Source of the DNA: Manduca sexta
Taxonomy: Eukaryota; Arthropoda; Insecta; Lepidoptera; Sphingidae
Length of the DNA stretch: 64,000 bases
Assembly (NCBI RefSeq): GCF_014839805.1
Contig: NC_051124.1
Coordinates: 10,416,001-10,480,000, forward strand
Reading direction: 5' to 3'
In this document: positions 21,181 to 33,690 of the stretch, in pieces
How positions within the stretch are numbered: position 1 is the first letter of the stretch
Layout of the letters: every line of letters starts with the position of its first letter
Translations under genes and position numbers: made by a program
The notes under the pieces: model-generated
Told to the model about the DNA's origin: nothing
What the model saw: only the letters and a program-made list of their open reading frames with translations
Databases searched by the model: none

Positions 21181-24100
21181 ACTCAATTTCAAGCCACCAT
21201 CGATAGAAAACGGGTCCTGACTATATACAAGAGATGAGAATGTTAAAAAAGTATGAAAGGGACAAAACGTCCGTGCCGCCACTTTTTCAAATATTCGTTT
21301 TGACACGAAAAGAGAATGTACGGGATTACATTCGCTTGTATTCTATTTTTCTCTATGTCTATGAGGAGAGCATTGCTCGGGGCAGGAACGCTTCAATCGC
21401 TTAGAGATCGGCCTTACGTCATCAAACACGACATCCTGTATGACATTATGTATCAACTTTGTATTGTCATGATGCCCGGCTGTATACAATTAAACATGAG
21501 CCTATATTATAAACAATATTTTTATGAAACGTTCATGAGCATTAATCAACTGACAATGTTTAATATATTAAACGGGAAGAAATCAACTATTGCAAAATAA
21601 TGTTTCAAAGATAATGTATCTATCTGCCTACCCTGACTATAGGACGCTTAATTTTACTGAGTTCTTAATTATGTCCCATGTTAAAAGGCGATTGTATTAC
21701 TCTATCAACAAATTAAAGAAAAAACTCGTAATATTCCGACCTATCGATCAAACGAAAACTTAAAAAATATAACAGCAAAACATTACTAATTAATGTAGTT
21801 TATTTGGTAAAGAAGTTGTCGATATTTACAAGAGTTATTTGTGGATCATAACAGAATACAAACACGATATTATTCTTTCCAAAAACTGTAATAAATGAAC
21901 AAACATTTCCATCCATTATTAATATGTAAACGTGTGCGGTGTACGGAACCTACATGACGAAGTTCGACGCATTGCGTCAATTTCTCACAGACACACAATG
22001 TAATCGATGTGACACGAGAATTAATTTAAGTTAGAGATAATGTGGTGAATTTTAAACGTTTTAGAATTATGAATTTCGCTTCATCAGCGGTACATAAATC
22101 ATTGTTATTCATTCGTTAGTTGATTCACAAATCACAAGATGGATGATCGTAGATTCATAAGTACTATCCGAATACAGTTATAAAGTTCATTTATACACGA
22201 ATCAAAACACTGCTTGAAAATCCTTATACGATTTCTTGATCATACAGAAATAAGGACACAATAAAAAACAATAACAAAGATAAAAAACCACAAAAATGAG
22301 TGCTGTCTATTTTCAAAGGTAAAAATCAACATATAGATTTGGGAGTTTACCTTCATCTTCGGGTAAGTGAACCGACGTAACCCTGGTGACAGGACCCATA
22401 TCCCTGCCATCACGAACAATATTTTTGACAGGTGGTGTGACATGGCTTTTCGATTTCCTTCTTTCGATGACATTTTTATCGCCACGGTCGGTAAGTTTTC
22501 GTAACGCTAGCAAAAAAATTGGGATTGTTTTATTTACTTATTAGGTCTAAGGAAACAAGAATCCGTCTAAACAAAGTAATATCGCTTTTGATAATTTCTG
22601 CCATTAATATTCTTGTTTGAAAGACATTAATATCTGTATTATTACACACAAAATGTTTTAAATTACTGTGGAGTAATCCGATGCAAAATCAAATTAATTA
22701 AAGCCAAAAATACATCAAGACCACGGTAACTAATTCCGTCTGAAATTTCCTTTAGAAACCGATGCTGCGAAAATAGCCGGGCCACGACAGACCCTTTCAG
22801 CGAATGTCGCAACTCAATAAACATAAAAGTAACGTAGCAAAGACGTTATACGTCATCGAAGGAAACCCAACAAGCTCTGATATCGTCTTAATTATTGCCA
22901 GACGTTAAGTTTACGATGCTTCGACGGCGCGTGTTAATGAAACGTTCGATCGCTTTTTCGTATGCCCATGTACGGTTCGCTAAGGGTTTGAGCGGCACGA
23001 ATTTGTCTAGAGAATTCTTGACGTTCGCCATTTTATTTTTCTACTGATGGGGATAACTAATCGACGCTCTCCGTAAGTTTTGCCAGTAGCCTAAACTGAA
23101 ACAAGCATGTGCTGTTATCAAATCAGGTAATATAGAATAAAATCTCTGTTACAGAACTTCTGAAATTTATTCACCTCTCATTAAAATATTGCCCACCGCT
23201 ACAATTTTTTCGATGTCTTTATTATCTTGCAAGAGCTTGTCGGAAAATATTAGACGTAAAAGCCAGCCGTATTACTTTTGTCTTTACGACATAAATTATA
23301 TTCTTAATCTTCATTTATTTCTTTCTGTCTGGCATTTTAGTGCTATAACATCAATCTTTGTATCAAATATTTTTATGTTTAGACTGTAGGTTATACAATT
23401 TTATATCTAATGTCTGCATGACCTCTACAGTTCAACGTAGCCAACGAAGCATTATTTCATTAAATATGAATTTTTATTGCACCTGCGAGGACGCTTGCAT
23501 TTGAAACACAAACGTTCACATGAGTTAAATACTTAAATGTAATGTCAGTGTTAATCTGCATGATAAACTGCAAACATCGTCAACAATTAAAAATATTTCA
23601 TGAAAATTTTAGAATCCTTAAAAAATACCTTGAAATTTTCGCTTATTTAACGGGCTCTTGATTCTTAAAACCTTGATATATCTCCCCCTCCTCGTGACGT
23701 AAATCTTGTCATTTTTTTTAAAACTGTACTTTTTTGTATCTGTTTTCAAAGTTTTTAATCCTTCATTTTCACCATAATTTTTCGAACCGTAAATAGCAAT
23801 ACTCATAGCACACCTAATTGGTCTAAGGTCTAAATTAGCCTGCGCCTTGAACCCTCTCAACGTAATGGAGGCCTGTCTCGTCTAGAATAGCAAACACTAA
23901 CGATGTTGGAACCACTTAAACCTGCAGAGAACAGATGTATTAGGATATGACTAGGCTATACCAATGATCACGGGACTAAAAGGTTTAGATGCCTTACAAA
24001 ATTTGAGCATAGATGTTGCTCATTCATCTTCGCTTTTGAATATTTCCACCACAGATCAAGAACCTATTTCAATATTCTCTGATTGTCACACTTCACTCCG

Positions 24101-24384
24101 TATAAAGTTGAAAAAACCTCCATAATGAAAAGTAGACCACTCACGTATATATATGGTGCAGAGGGGCAGAAAGAGGGGATAAGGAAACAATGACATAGTG
24201 CAGTAACAGCGATAACGATCTCGGTGGAAATGAATTGTGATAATGCGTTGTGCCCGACGCACGGTAATCGGTTTAGACACGGTGAATGTAGTAATTACTG
24301 ACGAAATTAAAATTGTTAATTATAAGCTAGGTTTGCTTGTAATGTAGTCCGCGTGATTTTCTTTTGAGGCATAAAACATGTGAT
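21181..24384. other. Unassigned A+T-rich sequence
   Basis: No gene was recognised. Frames of 60-95 codons at 21316-21600, 22240-22513, 23189-23389, 23618-23860 and 24086-24280 have no motif, codon-use or homology cue that I can defend. Confidence 0.35.
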
Positions 24385-24685
24385 TTGTTTTTGTTTTAAA
24401 TGATGAGACGAGTTTGCGATCGCCTGATGGTAAGCGATACGTCCGCCCATAAACCGAAGAAACACCATCCAACAATTTGAATTACAAAGTATTGTTTGGT
24501 ATTCCACTGCGGTCGCTATCCTGAGACGTGAGATGTGACGTCTCATTATGTTCAGTGGTGACATTGGCTGCAATGTCCCTCAAACCGGAACACAACAGTG
24601 ACTACTCACTGCTGCTTGACGGCAGAAATAGAATTGTAGTGGTACCTACCCAGGCGGAGTCTCATATATGAGGGACCTGCCACCA
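24385..24685 (-). repeat. LINE-like 3' end, family L, copy 1
   Basis: In reverse complement it holds TCTATTTCTGCCGTC, GTTGTGTTCCGGTTTGAGG, GACATTGCAGCCA, CTCAGGATAGCGACCGCAGT, GGAATACCAAACAATACTTTG, ACCATCAGGCGATCGCAAAC, and an A-rich tail. Copies lie at 30060-30378, 47120-47432 and 61010-61202. The 5' truncation and A-rich tail fit a non-LTR retrotransposon or a SINE derived from one. Confidence 0.65.
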
Positions 24686-25510
24686 GTAAACCGATTTTCG
24701 AACCACATTGCAAAGACTGTCAATATCAGCATGTTTTGAACAATAACCTGGATAAGCGGACATAAAATTCCAAAACACGTGTTTATATTTTGATAAGTTT
24801 GGATTTTAGGAAGCCATTCGGACCGAGAACATTCTCCTTTATTACATAATAAACCTTTTTTTAAAACTTAACCCTTTTCTGAGCGAAAATAATGTTCCAT
24901 ATTTGAATTTGAGCGTGTTGATTAAAAAAAAAAGATGTTGACTGAGAATGAATGAAAATAATTTTGATTTTCGCTACGTAGTGTAACGACGCCTAGTTTC
25001 GTTCATTCTAAGTCAAGTAGGTTTTCAAAATGATATATGAAACTACATGTGGGTAGGTAACGTCTTTGCTCTCAAACTATCATTAAAAGCACCCTCTATT
25101 GTGAAGGAAACCGTCAAGAGCTCGTGAGAAGCTATCGAATTACTAAAAGTGCTCTGGGACTACTAAACTCAAGAAACAAAACTATGTGTTTCAGTATTAT
25201 TTTTCTTTTCGATGGTCTCCAGTTCAAATAGCTCAGTTGATGTGTGTTTTGATTTGGTACTAGAAAGGCTGTATAAACATTAAATATAAATAACAACGAA
25301 GTAAAATACATCCAATATTAAAATACAAACCCATGATAACATCTTACTTTTGTATATAATATATTAAAAAACCAAAAACATTTAAATTAGTTTGAGAGGC
25401 AAAAAGATTCGAATATATGACAAATTTTATGTGCACAATCGCTCAAGGATATTTATCAAATTAATCAGTTACTATTGGTAATATAATTATTATCATAACT
25501 TATTATAAAC
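24686..25510. other. Unassigned A+T-rich sequence
   Basis: No gene or repeat was recognised. Confidence 0.35.
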
Positions 25511-26190
25511 TAGCTTCCGCTCGCAGCTTCGCCCGCGTGGATTTCGGACTTCAAAAATGGAGGAGGTGCTCAATTTGTCGGGATGTTTTTTTTAAGTATG
25601 GTGGTATGCAGGTGGTCCGATTGTCCTGTCAGGGTCTGATGATGGGATCCTGGTGAAATCGAAGGAAGCTTATAGCATGATTCAGTATTCACGCGTGATG
25701 GCTTATTATTAGCGTATTTCATGTATAACTTTGGTGTTTCTATACCGATTTCTATGATTCTTTTTATGGAATATTTAATAATGTTCACTTTTTTAATTAG
25801 GGATGACTGAGAGTGTTATAAACGTAAGAGTAGACAAATATAATGAGAAAGCTTCGAACTGCTAAGCTATCGGGAGTTACACGTGTTATTGTGAGTCAAC
25901 CATAAAAGATAGACACATGCTGTCGTGGGATATTTTTTACATAATTTTAAGGAGAACATTTCCGTCATACATGTTTTCTGTGTAGCCATAACCATTAAGG
26001 TTGCACACGCGACGGAAGCTTAAAAAATGGAGTAACTTCTCCCGTTTTCCCAACATTTCCCTTCACTGCTCTGCTCCTATTAATTGTAGCGTGATGAAAA
26101 GTATACTATAACCAGCACAGGAGTATGACAAATAATTGTACCAAGTTTCGTTAAAATCCGTCGAGTAGTTTTTGTTTCTATAACGGTTAT

Positions 26191-26223
<33 letters not shown>

Positions 26224-26365
26224 AAGACAGACAGACAAAAATTTTACTAATTGCATTTTTGGCATCAGTATCGATCCCTAATCACCCCCTGATAGTTATT
26301 TTGGAAATATATTTCATGTACAGAATTGACCTCTCTACAGATTTATTATAAGTATAGATAGATAT
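25511..26365 (+). repeat. CTAGC...GCTTCGCCCGCG dispersed repeat with internal (ACAG)n microsatellite
   Basis: The head is CTAGCTTCCGCTCGCAGCTT followed by CGCCCGCGTGGAT. Around 25980-26110 it holds GCACACGCGACGGAAGCTT and CTGCTCCTATTAATTGTAGC, as in the copies at 61262-61745 (inverted) and 63345-64000. The tail holds TAGTTTTTGTTTCTATAACG, a GACA/ACAG run at 26191-26237 and ends TTATTATAAGTATAGATAG. This microsatellite-linked architecture is common in moth and butterfly repeats. The class is unresolved. Confidence 0.6.
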
Positions 26366-26440
26366 AGATATAGATAATCCTTTTTATTAAAGTAAGACAT
26401 TTTAAGAAAACTGGTGATGTATTTTTATATCCCCCTAGAT

Positions 26441-26840
26441 CGCGATCACCATACACAAGGTATTAAAACCCATCACAATGGCCCACAGAAGTATGTCGCG
26501 TTCCGGGATCAGCCTGTGTATATCCAGTTCCAAAACGGCCCAATATGGTGTCGACTCTCCGACGGGTAATCATCTCTCGTCAGGGCCCTTATTCTGTATG
26601 ATAGTGTAAACGCGTAACGCGGCCGTGTCATGGCATCTCCGAGAAATGTGCGTGGAATGGTATTCTGTAAGTCAAATTTCTATACTCCTAAACATGACGC
26701 GTTGTGTTACGTGCTTGTTACGCACTGTTAAAATAACGTGCGGGATAGAGAATGAGGCCCCAGCTGACATTCTATTGGACCTCACTCCATTTACTATCAG
26801 GTGCAGTAAAGTCACTTTTACTTGCCCGAATAAAAAACAA
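26441..26840 (+). repeat. Dispersed repeat family R3, interrupted by a MITE
   Basis: Consensus words are ACACAAGGTGTTAAAACCC, GTGTCGCGTTCCGGGATCAG, CCTGTGTATA, GGGTAATCATCTCTCGTCAG and CTCCATTTACTATCAGGTG. The copy is split after CTCTCGTCA at about 26582 and resumes at CTGACATTCTATTGGAC near 26763. Other copies are at 29145 (inverted), 35067, 37425 and 47868 (inverted). The A-rich 3' end suggests a retroposon. Confidence 0.7.
26582..26762. mobile_element. MITE nested in an R3 repeat
   Basis: The insert is about 180 bp. It starts GGGCCCTTATTCTGTATGAT and ends ATAGAGAATGAGGCCCC. These form an imperfect inverted pair of roughly 20 bp. It sits exactly where the R3 consensus is interrupted, so its borders are defined by comparison with the uninterrupted copies. 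No clear target duplication was seen. Confidence 0.7.
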
Positions 26841-28067
26841 GAAAAACTTGTACGTCATCTGCGATCATTGTAAAACAAACAATCCGACGAATTATAATAT
26901 TAGAATGATGACTCTGTTAAGCGTTTTAAATCTTTTGTAAATATAATCTGATTGATCCTACTTTCATCCAAAAATTTACATCGAGAAACCTGAATTACCA
27001 GCTACGTCCAAATCTGCAAAAAAATGTGATTAATCCGAAGAAAATGTATTTTCAACGTGTCCAATTTACTTTAGTTCGAACTCAGCCCTTTCTGAGGTTG
27101 AAGATAAGTAAGTTTTCTTCGAAGTCTCGACGGCCTCAATATGTGCCACTGTCGATCCTGGCTTATAGTAACTTGTGAAAGGAAACGTACAAGCTCCCGT
27201 CTACATTTTCAATTAGAAATAAATTCTTCAATATCTTTTGAACGTGTATTTCATAGAGATAAACTTTGAGGAAAAATCGCTCTTTTTGTGTACTTCTGTT
27301 GAAATTATTGTATTCTAAGACTTGATAGACTACTTAGCGATACCGATGAGTATTTTTGCACTAATTAATTACATATATATTTTTGCGTGAATTTTTAGCT
27401 TTTTAAGCAGTATAAATATTTCTTTATTGTTTGAGCAAAATATAAGGTATCGCCGGAAGCGATTGCCTGATAAAGATTTTATGTGTCGGGTTATATCACA
27501 CTATCGGTCTTACTTATAAACTTGTTTTAAGTGGTGTTTAGGAATGGTTTAAGCAGCTGTCAAAAACATCACCGGTTTCCTAGTTTAAACCTTATTAAGG
27601 GGCAAGATGGCGGGTTTTGACTTACAGCTGATCGAGTAGATTTGTGTTTTAACTATGCATAGCTTTACGAATTTTTTATAAGTAAGAATAAATATCCTGA
27701 CAGCTACTTAAGTATAGAATCCTGTATCCATATCTTAAAACAATTAAACGAAACCGCTACGTAAAAATTTCCAAAGAATAGAAGTTTCCAAAGAAACAAT
27801 TTCTTTCGATTTCAATTTAACTGAACACGTTTTAATATATTGATATTATGCCTAAAATGCAATGTAATAAACAAGTTCAAAATCAAATAATATTTAATAT
27901 TGTCATTGTATATTTATGTCATATCCTATTGGACGCGATAACATGAATGATGTTCAAAACGAATGGATGAACGTGCTCTACTTTGTTCATTTAGCATTCA
28001 TTTGCATTTCGATATGTTTATCGATGTATGGTAATGTAATTTATAATTGGATTATAAATACATAATA
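26841..28067. other. Unassigned A+T-rich sequence
   Basis: No gene was recognised. A segment at about 27420-27640 has a slightly higher G+C content (CGCCGGAAGCGATTGCCTG) but no identifiable family. Confidence 0.35.
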
Positions 28068-28272
28068 TATTATACTAATGTAACGGTGAAAGAAAACATA
28101 GTGAGGAAACCTGAAAAATTCTCTATAGGAATTTCGAAGGTGTGTGAAGTCTACCAATCCGCACTAGGCCAGCGTGGTGGACTAAGGCCTAATCCCTCTC
28201 AGAAGTAGAGGAGGCCCGTGCCCAACATTGGGACAGTATACAAATACAGGGCTGATATTATATTATACTAAT
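28068..28272 (+). mobile_element. SINE family 2, 5'-truncated copy with 12-bp target duplication
   Basis: The insert at 28080-28260 is flanked by TATTATACTAAT at both 28068-28079 and 28261-28272. It holds the family body (TGTGTGAAGTCTACCAATCC, GCACTAGGCCAGCGTGGTGG, CCCGTGCCCAACATTGGGAC) and the 3' end ACAGGGCTGATATTA. The tRNA-like head is missing. 5' truncation with a matching duplication is the signature of target-primed reverse transcription. Confidence 0.88.
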
Positions 28273-29144
28273 AATAGAAAATAAACTGTTTTGTTTATTG
28301 TAACGGACATAGTTTCTCTAAAAGAATTTAAAGGATTAATTTGTTTTAAGTATATCTTGATTCAATTTAGTTTTTATGGGAAAAGCAATACACTATTAGG
28401 TAAATGTTAATTTCTAGAAAACCTGTAAGCTATAATGTTCAATACATGTTTATTGTATTTTTAGTCCGTAAGCCTTCTCTAACATAAATAATTATCTTTC
28501 TAAGACACAAAAGCTCTAAGTATTTGTAACTGCCGTTAATGGAGGGTTGCCAAACGTGGTGCGCGACAGTTTAACAAATTGTCCGTTAACGATGCTTGGT
28601 TTAACTGGCAGGTTTGCTTACTAATTGCGATGAATTAGCCCGCAGCGTTCACGTTACGAATTTGTGTTTTTTAAAATATGCAAATTAAATGTAATATTGA
28701 GTTCGTTTGCTGTTTTAATTTTTACTATATTGCATTTTGCTGTAAATTTACGATTAATGATAAAATATCATAGATTTATGAACTACATCCTATCTTCAGC
28801 AATATTAGCCTTTATGAAAGTGAAGGAACATAGAGTGCATCTGTGTATTGCGTACTATAATATCTAGTGCATATCTGACTGACTTCCGTTAAGATTGGCC
28901 GCCGTGCCCGAAATTCGGCTAGGAGGGATTTATATGAAGATCTTGTAAATGTCATTGTTGTTCAACCCATCTGAAATTTATAATAATACGTATATTTGTA
29001 ATTTTTTAGGGTGACTATTTGTCACAAATTCATGCATTTTGGAGCATAAAATCCAGTCTTCAATTACCTACGTTGATCTAGAACTTACCTGTATGAAATT
29101 TCATACAAATCAATTCATCGATTTATTTCTATTTTTTTTATACG

Positions 29145-29357
29145 AGCACAGCCATGTAACTCCACTTCGCCTGATGTTACGTGTGGTGGGGTCCAATAGA
29201 ATGTCGACTGACGAGAGATGATTACCCCTCGGCGGTCGACACAATTATGCCGGCCTATTGGAACCGTATATACACAGGCTGATCCCGGAACGCGGCACTT
29301 ACGTGGACCACTATGACGGGTTTTAACACCTTGTGTACGGTGCTCGCTATACGGACG
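29145..29357 (-). repeat. Dispersed repeat family R3, inverted copy
   Basis: It contains GAATGTCGACTGACGAGAGA, TGATTACCCCTCGGCGGTCG, ACACAGGCTGATCCCGGAAC and TTTTAACACCTTGTGTACGG. These are the reverse complement of the R3 words at 35067 and 26441. Confidence 0.7.
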
Positions 29358-29959
29358 GATGTAAAATATATTCTACCACCAGCACATCTAAACGATTAAA
29401 CACCACAATTATATCACGAGTACAATCAATATTGTTTCATAGATTTTAATAAAGTTTATTCGATTTATCGTACATGAACGTAACTTATAAACCTTATAAT
29501 AATGATTTAATTAAGGCAAAATATAGCTGGCAACAAGTCAGAGGAAGAAAATTAAATTACCATATTGTTTTCCATACTAAGTAAAATGTTATTACATTCC
29601 TTATGAAAACAGCGAGCACAGTTCAGTCCGCTTATTAAACTGCTATTAAATATAATGGTTATTTAAGAAATCGCAAAAGTATAATTATTTTTAACAATAT
29701 TTAATATTTTTCCGGTTTAAAGATTGTACTTAGCTTGGTATTATGAAAATATCTAATGTATCCAATCGCAATGTATACTGCATTATATAAGCTTCGTTAC
29801 TCTCTAAGACCAGTATGCTTAGAATATGGCAAAACAACAGGACAAAACTCCGTGACGTTTGATTGGTATTGGTTGAGAGACTAACACGTGACTGACGCAT
29901 TGGTCTTGATCAATCACAAACGTCATAATTAAACGACATCGACTTACGAGTCGGGTTTG

Positions 29960-30378
29960 TTGGGACATGCTAAGGGTGCTGGATGGTGCTGCCCAATCTT
30001 ATGGGCAGTCCTATCACTTACCACAGCGATTTGCTCGTCTCTTAGCAATATTTTCACAAGCAATGGTTTCTTTACTGGCGGCAGGTCTCTCATATGTGAG
30101 AATCTGCTTGGGTAGGTACAACCGCAATGTCTATTTCTGCCGCCAGCAGTGTAAAGTCAATGTTGTGTTCCGGTTTGAAGATTGTAGCCAGTGAACTACT
30201 GGATATAATAAAACTTAACATTACATGTCTCAGGATGGCGAGCGCAGTGGAATACCAAACAATACATTATAATTTAATTGTGTTGATAGTGTTTTTAGTG
30301 TTTATGGGCGGTCGTATCGCTTATAATTAGGCGAACGGCAAGCTCGTCTTGTCATTCAAAGCAATAAAAAAAAACAAT
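29960..30378 (+). repeat. LINE-like 3' end, family L, copy 2 (with a second 3' fragment upstream)
   Basis: The main part at about 30060-30378 has GGCAGGTCTCTCATATGTGA, TCTATTTCTGCCGCC, GTTGTGTTCCGGTTTGAAG, CTCAGGATGGCGAGCGCAGT, GGCGAACGGCAAGCTCGTCT and ends in a run of about nine A. Just before it, 29990-30045 (TATGGGCAGTCCTATCACTT ... GCTCGTCTC) resembles the same 3' end again, so two fragments seem to be joined. Confidence 0.65.
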
Positions 30379-31779
30379 ATAATGTAAGCATTTCGCTGTA
30401 CCAGAATTAAAACTAAGATTGTTGACACCACAATAATCTATTTCATATATTTCACAAATACTGAGTCATTCATTCATCAGTATGGGCATTCGCCATAACT
30501 TAATCCCATTCATTCATTCACTCGCGTAATAATTCTAAATCCAGCATGACGCCCACGTCGCAATCCGTCCACTGTATTATAACAGAGGTTTAACTAAATC
30601 CCTTTGAGTAAACAAAGGTGAGTTCAAAGGGTTAAATCGTATTGACATGCCGACAGTTAATGAAACTATAAGCCGAGCGGTGCCTGTTTCAAGTAAAGCA
30701 AGTAAAGTTAACATATAAATATGCTTTTGTCGTTTGTAAATGTAGTTTGTATGTTCATTTGCGTTAGCTTTTATACGTTATGATTAATATCGAGTTAATT
30801 ACAAATAAAATATATTAAAAACAATTCCGGCTATTAAAACTTTACCATTAAGAAAATAAATGTCGAAATTTCATATAAAAAATATCTCTGAAGAAATACA
30901 CGGTTCTCATTATAATGTTAAATAATGTGAATGTATGAAAATGAACGATTGAAAATACCGATAAGAGAAAAGGGAATGAGCGTTAAATGGAAAACATAAA
31001 TTACATTAAGCGATGTGTGAATGAAAAATCGTATCTACGAATAAATGAATGATGAATGATTAGATATCACAGATGACGTTAATAGTCCGTCCGTATAATT
31101 AATTAAAGCAGTAATGTAGTCCATGAAAATGTATCACACATGAATCCTAATTTTAGATATGTAATATTGGTAGACAATTTTAATGTAAGAAGGCTGAAAT
31201 CTTTCTTTGTTTGAACGCGATAATTTCTGGACTGCTTCAATTCTGAAGAAGTTTTCATTTATAAAAAGCTATAATATAATCTGTGAATACTAAAGGCTAT
31301 TAAAATAGGCTAAAGCCTATCTCAAAAGATGATGGAACGAAAAAACAAGGCAGTCGGTGCCACGATAGTACTAAATAAAAGAAAACTTGTTACTTTAAAA
31401 AGGAGTACCTAAGGTCCAAAATTCGAGTTAGCGATAAACAACCTTTGTAACAAAATATATCCGATACATTTAAAACCCATTACAGAAATTAAAAAGCTTA
31501 AACAATACGAACATAGTCTGTCCTCTTATGTCCACAAAGCTATTAATTGATTAATCCATAAACCGAATGGTCACAGAAATGAACAGAGTGCCCGTTTTAT
31601 GGAGAAATATTGTCGATTTATTCTCTTATCGTGACCATTACCATAAAACCTACGAATTTATTAATCGAAAGGAAAATATTTGACAACTGGAAACGTCAAT
31701 AATAAGATTATTGCTTTGACAAATCAAATCTATGTCGCAAAAATAATTATAATGAAAAGTACGCATTTTTGTACTCTGT
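30379..31779. other. Unassigned A+T-rich sequence
   Basis: No gene or repeat family was recognised. Simple CATT-type runs occur near 30460-30520. Confidence 0.35.
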
Positions 31780-31895
31780 AAGAATTTTGAGGGTGTGTGA
31801 AGTCTAGCAATCCGCACCAGGCCAGCGTGGTGGTCTAAGGCCTAATTCCTCACAGTAGTAGAGGAGGCCTGTGCCCAGCAGTGGGGCACTACATA
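31780..31895 (+). repeat. SINE family 2, fragment
   Basis: It contains GAGGGTGTGTGAAGTCTAGC, CGCACCAGGCCAGCGTGGTG and GGCCTGTGCCCAGCAGTGGG. Both the head and the ATT-type tail are missing. Confidence 0.7.
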
Positions 31896-32998
31896 GACGC
31901 ACTACTATATGCCACTGCAAACCGAATACGTCAAAGTTCATTCGATTTGCTAGACACGTCTATTGAAAATTAGTTTTAACGTATAAAGTACGTTTTTGCA
32001 GTATTACCGACGTGTGAATGTGTAAAACGTATATGCCATTATTTATTCGTTAAGACGTATACCGCAAAACGTGCCGGACAATGCCGTGTGAACCCAGGCT
32101 AACGTTATTAAACATATTCGTGGCTAGAAAATGAACAGCCCGTAAGCAATCCCGCTGCGAGTTAACGTAAGTTTCATTACCCAGAGTGTTTAGCATGTGC
32201 CTGTAAAGGTCGACTAGTAATACAATAAATTAAGTTCAACGCCTCGGGATTAATGAGAATGTTATAGCGTTCCTGTATTCTGTTTTATTATCGAAACGTG
32301 AATATGCAATTCATAATTTCCACAAAAGTTCTGAAGGAGACCTGGTAACTTGAAACAAGATTTTAGATCAGGCACAAGTCGCCATAGACATTTATGTTAT
32401 ATTTTTATATGTGCTTTTGTAATTATCTAAACTGTAAAGAAATAAATAACCCTACCCTACTTGAACCCTACGTTCAATAAAAATACGAATTTGGTATATA
32501 TTATTAAATATTTTTGCAGCAATATGCAATTTATTATCATGGCAAATGTTTTACCGAATTAGTAGCGAAAATTAAACAGCTGTCGACTACCCTTTCTCGT
32601 TACATTTGGCATAAAGATTGATTAAAGAAGGTGCCAGGGTCCAGTGAAATGAGGTTTTGACCCGCAAAGGATATAATGCTGGGCAGTTCACCTTTCTATC
32701 CATTTGTTTGCGGCACAAACTGCATAATGTGAGCCATATTCCATTTTTCTTGACTCTCGATTAATCTATTTCAACATCCGACCCCAGTTTGAATTAATGG
32801 CGGACCTGTATACGCCAACTGGAACTTTGGCCTAACAAACAGGCATTTTCTCAACAGACTTCAACGTAACAACAGCGGCAATAAAAAAATTATATTTATT
32901 TTCACACTTTTTACAAATTTACGTAAACAAAGACTTAATGCTATAGGCTTTTTCTACACGTCAGCCTGTGATGGCAGAGGTAGAGAGTTAATCAAGTT
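31896..32998. other. Unassigned A+T-rich sequence
   Basis: No gene or repeat was recognised. Confidence 0.35.
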
Positions 32999-33690
32999 GC
33001 ATAAATACAGGATCATTTTGATATTGCGTTACTAAATAAAACCACATACATATCTTCACCTTTGCTGACATTGTGTCAAAAATCATCCATTAACGACGAA
33101 TATTTTCACCAAAAATCCTAGTTTTAGTTTTCAGATTTTTTTATCATTTTGTTGTTTAATACGAATTTGGCTTGTGCGTGAGTGTGTTTCTGACTAAATG
33201 TGTGATATTGCCCCTGCGACGAATTCTCTTAGATAAGTAGTAGTGGCATTAGAGCGCGTAAAATTCAAATTACTTTTTATTAATATTTATCTTGTTTAAA
33301 ACTTACACTTTTTTATTTTACATCTACGGCTCAACAAACTTATTGTAAAGTGTTATTTTTAAGACTGCCTCGGTGGCGTAGTTGTATTGCATGTCCGGTA
33401 CAATAGCGCTCTGAGGTCCTGGGTTCGAATCCCGGGTCGGGCAAAGTGATATTTGGGTTTTTCTGCTCGGTATCAGCCCGGAGTCTGGAATTTGTGCCCG
33501 ATATGACGATAGGCTCGCCCCCTATCACATCATGGGACGGAACATACTTGGCGAAAAGTGGGTGCCCTAGTTGCGCCTCTGCATACCCCTTCGGGGATAA
33601 AATGCGTGATGTTATATATGTTATTTTTAAGTAGATAAGTAGGTATATGGTTTTCATTTAGTAACGCAATGTCAAAATGTCCGTGCATAA
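32999..33690. mobile_element. TIR element (ACAGGGTCA family) carrying a nested SINE
   Basis: The left end ATCATTTTGATATTGCGTTA plus CTAAAT (about 33011-33037) is an inverted match to the right end ATTTAGTAACGCAATGTCAA plus AATG (33656-33680). GCATAA flanks both ends (32999-33004 and 33685-33690) and may be a target duplication. Internal words (GCGACGAATTCT, AGTAGTAG(T/C)GGCA) recur at 44275-44310 in a related element. Without the SINE the element would be about 400 bp. It has no coding capacity. Confidence 0.7.
33351..33631 (+). mobile_element. SINE family 1, full tRNA-derived copy with 13-bp target duplication
   Basis: The 255-bp insert (33364-33618) is flanked by a perfect TGTTATTTTTAAG at 33351-33363 and 33619-33631. 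It has a Pol III-type A box (TGGCGTAGTTGT, 33374-33385) and a perfect B box (GGTTCGAATCC, 33422-33432) in a tRNA-like head. A non-tRNA body follows (GGCGAAAAGTGGGTGCCC) and then a short TA-rich tail. This is the best-preserved member in the window. It needs a partner LINE reverse transcriptase, which is not present here. Confidence 0.93.

Noticed and set aside
26191..26237. CRISPR-like or regulatory array
   Set aside because: It is a simple ACAG microsatellite within a dispersed repeat, with no spacers.
33374..33440. tRNA gene suggested by A and B boxes
   Set aside because: The boxes belong to a SINE with a non-tRNA body and a 13-bp target duplication. The cloverleaf is not complete.
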